Shown piece after piece: positions 26,366 to 34,849 of a stretch of 40,391 bases of DNA. Below the pieces are notes generated by a model. It saw only the letters and a program-made list of their open reading frames with translations, made no database searches and had not been told where the DNA came from. Positions within the stretch are counted from its first letter, which is position 1, and the number at the start of each line of letters is the position of its first letter. A program made the translations under genes and the position numbers. The DNA comes from Nitrospira sp. (GTDB lineage Bacteria; Nitrospirota; Nitrospiria; Nitrospirales; Nitrospiraceae): contig JAMXAU010000004.1 of NCBI GenBank assembly GCA_024281365.1, forward strand, positions 1-40,391. Direction: 5' to 3'.

Positions 26366-28135
26366 ATGAAGATCCTACGAATTGCTATGGCACAGATGAA
26401 TCCGACGGTTGGAGATCTGAACGGGAATGTTCGTCAGATCCTGAGTTGGGTTCGTGAAGCAAGAAAAGCCAAGGTCGACCTTGTGGCGTTTCCCGAACTG
26501 GCGATTACGGGATGTCCCCCGGAAGACCTTCTGCTGAAGCCCTGGTTTGTGAGTGAAAATAGACGGGCCTTGCAAGAGATCATTCCGGCCTGTCGTGGGC
26601 TGGTGGCCATCGTGGGCTATGTGGGGCAAGATCTGAAGCGCAACCCAAGGTCCTCGAACAGCGGGGCAGGTGGCTCCGTGCTCTATAACGCGGCGGCGTT
26701 GATTGCTGATCGTAGGTTACTCGGGAACTATCACAAGCGGTCGTTGGTGAACCATGGGGTCTTCGACGACAGTCGATATTTTCAACCAGGTCAACGACTG
26801 TCATTGCTCCGAGTTCGTGGAGTCGTGATCGGTGTGACGCTCTGTGAAGATCTTGAGTGTTCGAAAGGCCTGATTCGTCGGCAGGCTGCAGTTGGGGCTG
26901 AGATCATCGTCAATATCAGCGCATCACCCTTTCATCGTGGGAAAAGCCGCACGAGAGAGCAGTTGCTGGCCGCTCGCGCGCGCGAAAATGGGGTAATCGT
27001 TACGTATACCAACATGGTCGGTGGTCAGGATGAGCTGGTGTTCGATGGGAACAGCGTGATCCTTGATAGAGCCGGTGGAGTGCTGGCTCGTGGTGGTGCG
27101 TTTCAAGAAGAGTTGGTGGTGGCTGATGTAGGCATGGATGCGGTTCCGTCTGGACGTCTGACTCAGAGGAGGAAGACCCGGGTGGCCGAGACCATAGGTG
27201 CGGATCTTGATCGCTATTCGGTGAAAATGCCGGCCATAGAGAAGATGCGGCTTCCGATCGGATCGACCGTGACTGAACCGATTGAGGACCTTGAGGAGAT
27301 CTATCGGGCCTTGGTGCTAGCGGTCAAGGATTATGTGAAGAAGAATGGTTTTGCGCGGGTGGCGATTGGGCTGAGTGGTGGAGTTGATTCAGCATTAACG
27401 GCGGTGGTCGCGGTGGATGCGCTCGGAGCTGATCGAGTGCGGGGGGTCTTTCTACCGTCTCCCTACACCTCACAGGAAAGTGAGGCGGATGTGTCGGAGC
27501 TTGTGGGACGTCTGGGTATTGACTTAAGCGTAATTTCGATTACCCCTACGTTTGAATCCTATTGTCGCTCGCTGGCCCCGACGTTTGGCGATCGGCAGGT
27601 CGATGCGACAGAGGAAAATCTCCAGGCGCGCATTCGCGGGACTCTGCTCATGGCGGTGTCGAACAAATTTGGAGACCTGGTGTTGACGACTGGAAACAAG
27701 AGCGAGTTAAGCGTCGGGTATGCCACGCTCTATGGTGATATGGCCGGCGGTTTTGCCGTCATCAAGGATGTGCCGAAGACGATGGTCTACGCGTTGGCAA
27801 TGTTTCGGAATGGCTGTGGCCCCTTGCCGGTGATCCCAGAGCGGACGCTGGATCGGCCTCCAAGTGCCGAGTTGCGTCCAGGTCAAAAAGATGAAGATTC
27901 GTTACCCCCCTATTCTGTCCTCGATCTGATTCTTCAGGCATATGTTGAAGAGGATCGCTCTCCTGACGAAATCATCAAATCCGGATTCGATCGCGCTACA
28001 GTTGATCGGGTTGTGACGATGGTCGATCGCAGTGAGTTCAAGCGCCATCAGGCACCCATTGGCGTCAAAATCACGCCTCGCGCGCTCGGGAAGGATCGAC
28101 GGATGCCTATTACCAACGGATATCGGGGGTTGTAG
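26366..28135 (+). CDS. nadE: Glutamine-dependent NAD+ synthetase
   Basis: Makes NAD+ from deamido-NAD+, ATP and glutamine. The start is ATG 26366 (MKILRIAMAQMNPTVGDLNG) with TTGGAG upstream; an ATG at 26297 is in frame without homology. The 589-residue protein has an N-terminal nitrilase-type glutaminase with the Glu44-Lys124-Cys160 triad (FPELAITG, YHKRSLVNHG, GVTLCEDLE). The C-terminal synthetase domain carries the ATP P-loop SGGVDSA at 337-343. The glnB-glnA pair lies downstream, a thematic link through glutamine. Confidence 0.96.
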   Translation: MKILRIAMAQMNPTVGDLNGNVRQILSWVREARKAKVDLVAFPELAITGCPPEDLLLKPWFVSENRRALQEIIPACRGLVAIVGYVGQDLKRNPRSSNSGAGGSVLYNAAALIADRRLLGNYHKRSLVNHGVFDDSRYFQPGQRLSLLRVRGVVIGVTLCEDLECSKGLIRRQAAVGAEIIVNISASPFHRGKSRTREQLLAARARENGVIVTYTNMVGGQDELVFDGNSVILDRAGGVLARGGAFQEELVVADVGMDAVPSGRLTQRRKTRVAETIGADLDRYSVKMPAIEKMRLPIGSTVTEPIEDLEEIYRALVLAVKDYVKKNGFARVAIGLSGGVDSALTAVVAVDALGADRVRGVFLPSPYTSQESEADVSELVGRLGIDLSVISITPTFESYCRSLAPTFGDRQVDATEENLQARIRGTLLMAVSNKFGDLVLTTGNKSELSVGYATLYGDMAGGFAVIKDVPKTMVYALAMFRNGCGPLPVIPERTLDRPPSAELRPGQKDEDSLPPYSVLDLILQAYVEEDRSPDEIIKSGFDRATVDRVVTMVDRSEFKRHQAPIGVKITPRALGKDRRMPITNGYRGL

Positions 28136-28808
<673 letters not shown>

Positions 28809-28867
28809 GGGGAACGAGACTTGAGTGGTGAACAGTCATCGCTGAGGATCTCCAAAGGAGGATGGCA

Positions 28868-30277
28868 ATGAACGTGCGTGAGGTCTTGGAGTTCGCGAAG
28901 AAGCACAGAGTGCAGATGGTGGACTTGAAATTCATCGATCTGCCGGGTGTGTGGCAGCATATGACCATCCCTGTGAGCGAACTGACGGAAACCTTGTTCA
29001 AGGACGGCTCCGGCCTGGACGGATCGTCGATTCGTGGCTGGAAGGCGATTAACAACAGCGATTTGTTGGTGGTTCCTGATCCGGCGACGGCTTTCTTGGA
29101 TCCGTTTACGGCGGTGCCCACCCTCAGCTTAACCGGCAATGTCGTGGATCCGATTTCCCGTGAAAATTATGAGCGGGATCCACGGTTTATCGCACAAAAG
29201 GCAGAACGCTATCTCCAAAGCACCAAGATCGGCGACAACTCGTTCTGGGGACCGGAAGCAGAGTTCTTTATTTTCGATCATGCGCGCTATGATCAGACGA
29301 GCCACAGCGGCTTCTATTATCTCGATTCGGAAGAAGGCGCTTGGAACATGGGGCAAGAGGGAATCAACCTCGGGGGAAAGCTTCGGCATAAGCAGGGGTA
29401 TTTCCCCGTCGCGCCGGCCGATACCCAGCAAGATATCCGGAGTGAAATGGTCCTGGAAATGGAAAAGATCGGCATCGAGGTGGAAAAGCACCACCACGAG
29501 ACCGCCACTGCCGGCCAAGCCGAGATCGATATTCGATTTGATACGCTCCTGCGTACGGCGGACAAGATGATGATGTACAAGTACATCGTCAAGAATGTGG
29601 CTCGTCGTCATGGGAAAACGGTGACCTTCATGCCCAAGCCGCTCTTCGGCGATGCAGGATCTGGGATGCACACGCACCAGAGCATTTGGAAGGAGGGGAA
29701 GCCTCTCTTTGCCGGGAAAGACTACGCAGGAATTTCGCAGCTCTGCCTGTATTATATCGGCGGGATTCTCAAGCACGCGCCGGCCTTGGCGGCCTTTACG
29801 AATCCAACGACAAACTCCTACAAACGCATTACCCCTGGATTCGAAGCGCCAGTGCTGTTGGCCTACTCCAGTCGGAACCGATCTGCGGGCGTCCGTATTC
29901 CCATGTATTCGCCGAGCCCCAAAGCGAAGCGAATCGAAGTGCGATTTCCAGATCCATCCTGCAATCCCTATTTGGCATTTTCGGCGATGCTTATGGCGGG
30001 GCTTGATGGGATCCAGAACAAGATCAACCCAGGTGAGCCGGCTGAAAAGGACCTGTACGATCTTGATCCGAAGGAAGCGGCCAGCATTCCCACCATGCCT
30101 GGAAGCTTGGATGAGGCCATAAACAGTTTGGAGAGAGACTATCAGTTCCTTCTCAAAGGAGAGGTGTTTACGGAAGATCTGATCGAAGCCTGGATCGGCT
30201 ATAAGCGGAGCAAGGAGATTGATCCGATGCGCCTGCGCCCGCATCCGTACGAATTTTTCATGTATTACGACGTCTAG
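28868..30277 (+). CDS. glnA: Glutamine synthetase type I
   Basis: Converts glutamate, ammonia and ATP to glutamine. AAAGGAGG at 28854-28861 places the start at ATG 28868 rather than 28862, and gives 469 residues, matching E. coli. Signatures: [22 protein letters not shown] (ATP site), [18 protein letters not shown] and [10 protein letters not shown]. Tyr397 (in DLYDL) is the adenylylation residue, so control through an adenylyltransferase is likely, although glnE is not here. With glnB it forms a nitrogen assimilation pair. Confidence 0.97.
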   Translation: MNVREVLEFAKKHRVQMVDLKFIDLPGVWQHMTIPVSELTETLFKDGSGLDGSSIRGWKAINNSDLLVVPDPATAFLDPFTAVPTLSLTGNVVDPISRENYERDPRFIAQKAERYLQSTKIGDNSFWGPEAEFFIFDHARYDQTSHSGFYYLDSEEGAWNMGQEGINLGGKLRHKQGYFPVAPADTQQDIRSEMVLEMEKIGIEVEKHHHETATAGQAEIDIRFDTLLRTADKMMMYKYIVKNVARRHGKTVTFMPKPLFGDAGSGMHTHQSIWKEGKPLFAGKDYAGISQLCLYYIGGILKHAPALAAFTNPTTNSYKRITPGFEAPVLLAYSSRNRSAGVRIPMYSPSPKAKRIEVRFPDPSCNPYLAFSAMLMAGLDGIQNKINPGEPAEKDLYDLDPKEAASIPTMPGSLDEAINSLERDYQFLLKGEVFTEDLIEAWIGYKRSKEIDPMRLRPHPYEFFMYYDV

Positions 30278-30299
30278 TGCATGTCACTCATCGGCATGG

Positions 30300-30338
30300 G
30301 CGGGAAGCTTGGAGCGGTCACGCGTCAAGACTTCCCGC
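30300..30338. terminator. Candidate bidirectional terminator after glnA
   Basis: GCGGGAAG at 30300-30307 pairs with CTTCCCGC at 30331-30338; the stem extends inward by CTTG (30308-30311) and CAAG (30326-30329) with one bulged base. It sits between glnA and the convergent minus-strand gene, running into the end of the latter. There is no T-run. Confidence 0.4.
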
Positions 30339-30735
30339 AGGCCGCCTTCGAAAGTGCGTGATCAACACCTTGGGTGCCGATCGCCTGCCAGTTGCCATTT
30401 TCAATGTAGCCAGAGCGTGACCGGCCAGTGCCCATCTGGCGGGAAAACTCGATTACTTGGAGCGTTCGTACTCGTGAGTTCGCACAGTCGAATTCCTTGT
30501 GCGTTTTCAACGACAGGAAGCGCGTGGTGTTGTTCCACTTGAGATCCGTGAGCTGCCAAAGGGTCGCACGAGTGTCTGTTCGCTGAATCTGCTCGGGATC
30601 AACATAGATCGTCTCAAGCCCAGCCGGTTGGTACTCTTTCTCGATCGCAATCCATCCCGCAAAAACTGGGTTAGCCCAGACAATCAGGACTACAGACAGA
30701 AGGCATAATGGACTGGGAATGATCCGGTTTGACAT
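30325..30735 (-). CDS. Secreted surface-adhesin E-like protein
   Basis: A 136-residue product from ATG 30735 with an N-terminal signal peptide (SPLCLLSVVLIVWANPVFAG), cleaved near residue 26. The mature part starts GWIAIEKEYQPAGLETIYVD and includes ATLWQLTDLKWN. This pattern resembles the surface-adhesin protein E-like family, small single-domain secreted proteins common in environmental bacteria, function largely unknown. Two cysteines (CANSRVRT and the C-terminal AACGKS) could form a disulfide. A longer start at 30774 is in frame. It runs convergent to glnA. Confidence 0.75.
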   Translation of the reverse strand: MSNRIIPSPLCLLSVVLIVWANPVFAGWIAIEKEYQPAGLETIYVDPEQIQRTDTRATLWQLTDLKWNNTTRFLSLKTHKEFDCANSRVRTLQVIEFSRQMGTGRSRSGYIENGNWQAIGTQGVDHALSKAACGKS

Positions 30736-30850
30736 CGAATGCCTGGTTAAGTAAATACTGGACGGAATGGACATACGGGGTCCCAGGCAGAAAAATCAAG
30801 CGGGAATTTATGGGATCAGTCAGTGGGCTTCTTCCTCCATCAGGGATAGC

Positions 30851-30879
30851 TTGAGCAGCGTCATCGCATAGGGTATTCT
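30851..30879 (+). promoter_or_regulatory. Candidate sigma-70 promoter for the CBS gene
   Basis: TTGAGC at 30851-30856 and TATTCT at 30874-30879 with a 17-base spacer, ending 26 bases before the ATG at 30906. The -35 is identical to that proposed for glnB. Confidence 0.55.
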
Positions 30880-30905
30880 CTCGTTCACAACAGAGGAGGG
30901 CGCCG

Positions 30906-31667
30906 ATGCCGAAACGAGTCCGCACAGGGTTGACCCGGAGTGATATTCTCGACCGGTATGTCGATCGGTTTAAACAGCAGCTCGTAAAATTCCAGCCCTT
31001 TCTTTCACGCAGGCGGACATCACTTTCCCTGGAAGAGTTTGATGAGTCGGCTGAAGAGCTGATCGGGCAGGTGTTCGGTGCCGCATCAGATGAATCCGAA
31101 GCCTACTTCTTCGCAAAGTCCGGTGAATCAGCACTGTTGCCGGAAGAAGCGCAGGAGAGCGGGACGCACAATGTAGAGCGTGAAAGCCTCCACCAGCGTC
31201 GGCAAGTGCTGGAAAGTTGTCTGGCGGATCTTGAATTGCGTCGCCGTCTGCAGGCGACGAGGAAAGGCAAGGGACTCGACCAGGCGCCTGTCGAAGACTA
31301 TATGTCGCATGATGTACGGAGTATCCATAAAGACGCCACGATCAAACAAGCAGGGCAGCTGTTGCAGAAGTATAAGGTGGGATCGCTCATTGTGGACGAT
31401 GGCTCACGGTATATCGGCATTGTGACTGATTCAGATCTGACGAGAAAGGCGGTTGCCAAAGGGCTTGATCCGAACACGACGACAGTGGCAACCTGCATGA
31501 GCCGTTCCATCGTCACGATTGAAGAGGATGAGTCTTTGTCCGAAGCGAGGGCACTCATGAAGAGGCAGGGGATCCGACATCTTCCTGTGACGGCTGATGC
31601 CACCATTATTGGTGTACTTTCCGTTTCCGATCTCCTCCGAGCCTTTGAAGAGTTGAAACCGTCCTAA
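30906..31667 (+). CDS. CBS-pair domain protein
   Basis: A 253-residue cytosolic protein. Residues about 1-125 are charged and rich in glutamate and arginine, probably helical, and match no family that I recognise. Two CBS domains follow at about 128-190 (VEDYMSHDVRSIHKDATIKQ, then VGSLIVDDGSRYIGIVTDSD) and about 195-250 (GIRHLPVTADATIIGVLSVS). CBS pairs bind adenine nucleotides and usually regulate a partner. A strong ribosome binding site (GAGGAGGG) precedes the ATG. The neighbour is an ABC-F gene 128 bases downstream. The target is unknown. Confidence 0.85.
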   Translation: MPKRVRTGLTRSDILDRYVDRFKQQLVKFQPFLSRRRTSLSLEEFDESAEELIGQVFGAASDESEAYFFAKSGESALLPEEAQESGTHNVERESLHQRRQVLESCLADLELRRRLQATRKGKGLDQAPVEDYMSHDVRSIHKDATIKQAGQLLQKYKVGSLIVDDGSRYIGIVTDSDLTRKAVAKGLDPNTTTVATCMSRSIVTIEEDESLSEARALMKRQGIRHLPVTADATIIGVLSVSDLLRAFEELKPS

Positions 31668-31795
31668 CAATCCAATCTGGTTGCAAGACCATCCTACAGT
31701 GCTTCAGCCTGTTCAAGAAGGTGGTGGACCATGTCCTTGGGAAGGTACGTGCACTGGACTAACACGGTTACCATGGAATTAGGTCATCGCTAATT

Positions 31796-33649
31796 ATGCC
31801 GCCTGCCATCCTGCTCAGTTGTGAGTCTCTTGGGAAAAGTTATGGGGTGAAACCGTTGTTCACCGACCTGTCGCTCGGATTGAGCGAGGGGGATCATGTC
31901 GGCCTCATTGGGCCGAACGGGTCTGGGAAATCGACGTTGCTCAAAATTCTCGCCGGATTTGAGGAACCAGACAGCGGTACTCGTTCTGTGCGACGACAGC
32001 TCAGGATCGGCTATGTACCGCAGGAACCGTCGTTTGCCGAACAGCACTCAGTCGAAGATGCGCTGGTTCAAGTACTTTTCGACGAGGGGCTGGACCCCCA
32101 TGAGCAGGGTGGACGCATCGCCAGAGCCCTGAGCCTCGGCGGGTTTGTCCGCACTGATCAAACCGTCTCGACTTTGTCCGGCGGATGGAAGAAGCGACTG
32201 GCGATTGCACGGTCGCTGATGTTGGAGCCGGATGTGCTGCTTCTGGACGAGCCGACCAACCATCTGGACGTCGAGGGTATTCTCTGGCTCGAAGGCCTCC
32301 TGAAAGCCGAGCCCCATGCCTTCATCGTGATCAGTCACGACCGGCGCTTTTTGGAAGCGGTCACTACCAGGATTTGGGAACTGAACCGCCAATACCCCAA
32401 TGGCCTCTTTGAGGCCAAGGGTCGATACAGCGAGTTTTTGGAGCAGCGCGATGCGGCGTTGCAGGCCCAGGCCGACTATCAGGCCTCGTTGGCCAACAGA
32501 GTTCGGCGAGAGGTGGAATGGCTGCGGAGAGGTCCCAAAGCCAGGACGACCAAAGCCAAGGCTCGGATCGACCAGGCCGGTCGGATGATCAGTGAGCTAA
32601 CAGATATCGAGTCTCGGCAATCCAAGGGGTCGGCCGGTATCGACTTCACCGCCTCAGGACGACGGTCCAAGAAACTGATCGAGATGGTCGGTCTGGAGAA
32701 GACGCTGGGTGCGCAACCGATTGTGAACAATCTTGATCTGCAGGTAGGGCCGGGTGAGCGGATTGGGCTGCTCGGACCGAATGGGAGCGGCAAGTCCACA
32801 CTGCTCAAACTGCTGGCCGGCAGCTTGACGCCTGATGCTGGTACGATTACTCGCGCCGATCGATTGCGTATTGTCACCTTCGAGCAACATCGAGAGTCCC
32901 TGGATCAGCAGGCCTCATTGCGGCGAGCCCTCGCTCCAGCCGGTGGCGATGCCGTCGTGTATCAGGACCGGTCCGTCCATCTGGTTTCATGGGCCAAGCG
33001 CTTTCTGTTCCGCCCGGAACAGTTGGATCTCCCGGTTTCTCGCTTGTCCGGTGGGGAACAGGCTAGATTGTTGATTGCCCGGCTCATGCTTCAACCTGCG
33101 GATCTCTTGATCCTCGATGAACCGACGAATGACTTGGATATTCCCACGCTCGATGTGCTGGAAGACAGCCTGCTGGAATTTACCGGAGCACTAGTTCTTG
33201 TGACCCACGACCGATGGCTACTGGACCGTGTCTCCACCAGGCTGCTGGCACTGGATGGAGCAGGCCGTGCCGAATGGTTTGCCGACTATGCCCAATGGGA
33301 AGCGGTGCAGGAAAGGAAAGCAACCGAGGAGAGAAGCGTTCGGATTTCAGAGGAACGCTCCGCCTTGGGCAAACCATTAAAACGGAAAGGTTTGTCGTAC
33401 AAAGAGCAGAAGGAATGGGACCAGATCGAAACAAGGATCCTGAAAGCTGAAGAACGGGTTGCCACCTGCCAAGCCGCCGCCGATGATCCGTCCATCGCGT
33501 CATCAGCTGTTGATTTACAAGAGCGACATACTGCGCTCCATGCCGCTCAGGAGGAAGTTGAGCGCCTGTATGCTCGCTGGACTGAGTTAGAGGAAAAGCG
33601 ACTCAGGCGGTCTAACGCAGACCTTCATAACCTGCGAAGAGCGGAGTGA
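31796..33649 (+). CDS. ABC-F family ATPase, Uup-like
   Basis: A 617-residue soluble protein with two ABC domains and no membrane segment, as in ABC-F translation factors. Domain 1 has GPNGSGKST at about 40, LSGGWKKR at about 127 and LLLDEPTNHLD. An arginine/lysine-rich linker with RRGPKARTTKAKARID follows at about 245-265. Domain 2 has GPNGSGKST at about 325, LSGGEQAR and LILDEPTNDLD. A C-terminal coiled coil at about 545-610 matches the Uup type. Proteins of this type bind ribosomes or branched DNA; antibiotic resistance is not implied. Confidence 0.9.
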   Translation: MPPAILLSCESLGKSYGVKPLFTDLSLGLSEGDHVGLIGPNGSGKSTLLKILAGFEEPDSGTRSVRRQLRIGYVPQEPSFAEQHSVEDALVQVLFDEGLDPHEQGGRIARALSLGGFVRTDQTVSTLSGGWKKRLAIARSLMLEPDVLLLDEPTNHLDVEGILWLEGLLKAEPHAFIVISHDRRFLEAVTTRIWELNRQYPNGLFEAKGRYSEFLEQRDAALQAQADYQASLANRVRREVEWLRRGPKARTTKAKARIDQAGRMISELTDIESRQSKGSAGIDFTASGRRSKKLIEMVGLEKTLGAQPIVNNLDLQVGPGERIGLLGPNGSGKSTLLKLLAGSLTPDAGTITRADRLRIVTFEQHRESLDQQASLRRALAPAGGDAVVYQDRSVHLVSWAKRFLFRPEQLDLPVSRLSGGEQARLLIARLMLQPADLLILDEPTNDLDIPTLDVLEDSLLEFTGALVLVTHDRWLLDRVSTRLLALDGAGRAEWFADYAQWEAVQERKATEERSVRISEERSALGKPLKRKGLSYKEQKEWDQIETRILKAEERVATCQAAADDPSIASSAVDLQERHTALHAAQEEVERLYARWTELEEKRLRRSNADLHNLRRAE

Positions 33650-33754
33650 TCAGATGAGCCATCCTGGCGCCTGCCAGTTGGCTTCGCAGCCGTTACCGAA
33701 TTATCCTAACCCTACCGGGCGTTCTCGGTCAAGTCGTGGTCAGTTGAGCACTAC

Positions 33755-33779
33755 AGTTCGGTCTACGCTTAACCGATAG
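33755..33779 (+). promoter_or_regulatory. Conserved leader element, HDOD gene 1
   Basis: AGTT at 33755-33758, 14 bases, then CCGATAG at 33773-33779. The same pair with the same spacing occurs before the paralogue at 36747-36771. CCGATA resembles the sigma-28 -10 (GCCGATAA), but spacing is one base longer than in E. coli. It may be a promoter or simply conserved through gene duplication. Confidence 0.35.
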
Positions 33780-33840
33780 AGAAGGTGAGGGCACATCTAC
33801 ATCAACAGAGAGAGACGCCCAACGGCGAGGAGTCGCCACC

Positions 33841-33917
33841 ATGCCAACGGCACAAGAACTGGTGCAGTCCTGTACCTCCATTTTACCTTACCGGAGATCT
33901 ATTTCCGCGTACGGGAA
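33841..33917 (+). pseudogene. Out-of-frame 5' end of HDOD gene 1
   Basis: ATG 33841 has a strong GAGGAG eight bases upstream and encodes MPTAQELVQSCTSI, which matches the start of the paralogue at 36823 (MPLASELVQACTTV). The match then continues in the frame one base back (TLPEIYFRVREVVED). One base seems to be missing around the T-run at 33881-33884; restoring a T gives a product aligned without gaps to the paralogue. It is either a real lesion or a sequencing error. Confidence 0.75.
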
Positions 33918-34697
33918 GTGGTCGAAGACTCCAATTCGACCATGGGGGATCTTGCCGAGGTTTTGAAGCTGGATCCGGCCATCTCAGCGAGACTTCTTCG
34001 CATTCTCAACAGTCCCATCTATGGGTTTCCAAAACAGATTGATACGATTTCCCGTGCCGTCAGTCTGCTTGGAACGCAGGCGACCATCGACCTTGTGACA
34101 GCGACGACGATCGGCAAGACCTTTGCCGGAGTGCCGATTCAACTGATGGATGTGTCGAAGTTCTGGCATCGGAGTGTACTCTGCGCGTTGCTGGCCGGAA
34201 AGCTTGCGAAGTCCTGTGGGATTAAGGACAGTGAACGGTTTTTCGTGGAAGGCCTGCTGAGAGATCTTGGTCACTATGTCCTCTATCAATATGCACCGGA
34301 GCGGGCGCAGTCTGCACTCATCGAAGCGGGCTACCTCGGGTCCTCTCTGGCTGAAGTGGAACAGTCCAATATTGGGTGTGACTTTGCTGAGGTGGGGGCT
34401 GAACTCATCCACTCCTGGGGGATGCCCGTGCGGATTGAACAGGCTATCCGGCATCAACTTCGCCCGAACGAAGCCGGTGACTATGTTCAGCATGCGTCCA
34501 TTGTGCATCTGGCTGGAGAGGTCGTCGATTTTGAGGAGCGTGACCCGAAGTGGCGACTCGCCGAAGTGCCGTGTAGTCCGCAGGCCCTGGGGGCGACAGG
34601 CTTTGTGCTGGCCAACCTACCTGAACTGATGACGGATGCTCAGGCCCAGCTGAAGGAGACGCTTGCGCTGGTTTATCCGCAGGCCGTCGCCGCGTAA
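33918..34697 (+). CDS. HDOD-domain protein (paralogue 1, frameshifted at 5' end)
   Basis: The main intact reading frame, 259 residues from GTG 33918, belongs to the HDOD family, non-catalytic relatives of HD phosphohydrolases found in signalling. Seen: LDPAISARLLRILNSPIYGF, LLGTQATIDLVTATTIG, FWHRSVLCALLAGKLAKSCG and LRDLGHYVLYQYAPERAQSA. The GTG has only a weak ribosome binding site; the natural start appears to be 33841, lost by a frameshift, so this product would lack the first helix of the domain. The paralogue at 36823 shares long identical stretches, including LAEVEQSNIGCDFAEVGAEL. Confidence 0.8.
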   Translation: MVEDSNSTMGDLAEVLKLDPAISARLLRILNSPIYGFPKQIDTISRAVSLLGTQATIDLVTATTIGKTFAGVPIQLMDVSKFWHRSVLCALLAGKLAKSCGIKDSERFFVEGLLRDLGHYVLYQYAPERAQSALIEAGYLGSSLAEVEQSNIGCDFAEVGAELIHSWGMPVRIEQAIRHQLRPNEAGDYVQHASIVHLAGEVVDFEERDPKWRLAEVPCSPQALGATGFVLANLPELMTDAQAQLKETLALVYPQAVAA

Positions 34698-34849
34698 GCA
34701 GATTGAAATCAATCGGAGCGCGGAACCCAACCCAGCCTCGATCACGGTGTGTGTAGCCTAGCAGTCCGGTGGTATCGACGTGTCTGTGCCATCGTTCGAT
34801 CTTCCTGAGAAGGAAGCTCTCTGTCCTCTTCCTCCGCTTTGTTTCCAGG

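Noticed and set aside
29129-30244. Long open frame antisense to glnA (371 codons)
   Set aside because: It mirrors the glnA coding sequence; glnA has every family motif and the antisense product resembles nothing. A shadow of codon use.
31796-33649. Antibiotic-resistance ABC-F protein
   Set aside because: The C-terminal coiled coil and linker fit the housekeeping Uup type; nothing points to a resistance determinant.
34801-34816. Hairpin CTTCCT-GAGA-AGGAAG between convergent HDOD genes
   Set aside because: The stem is only six pairs and no T-run follows on either strand; not strong enough to call a terminator.
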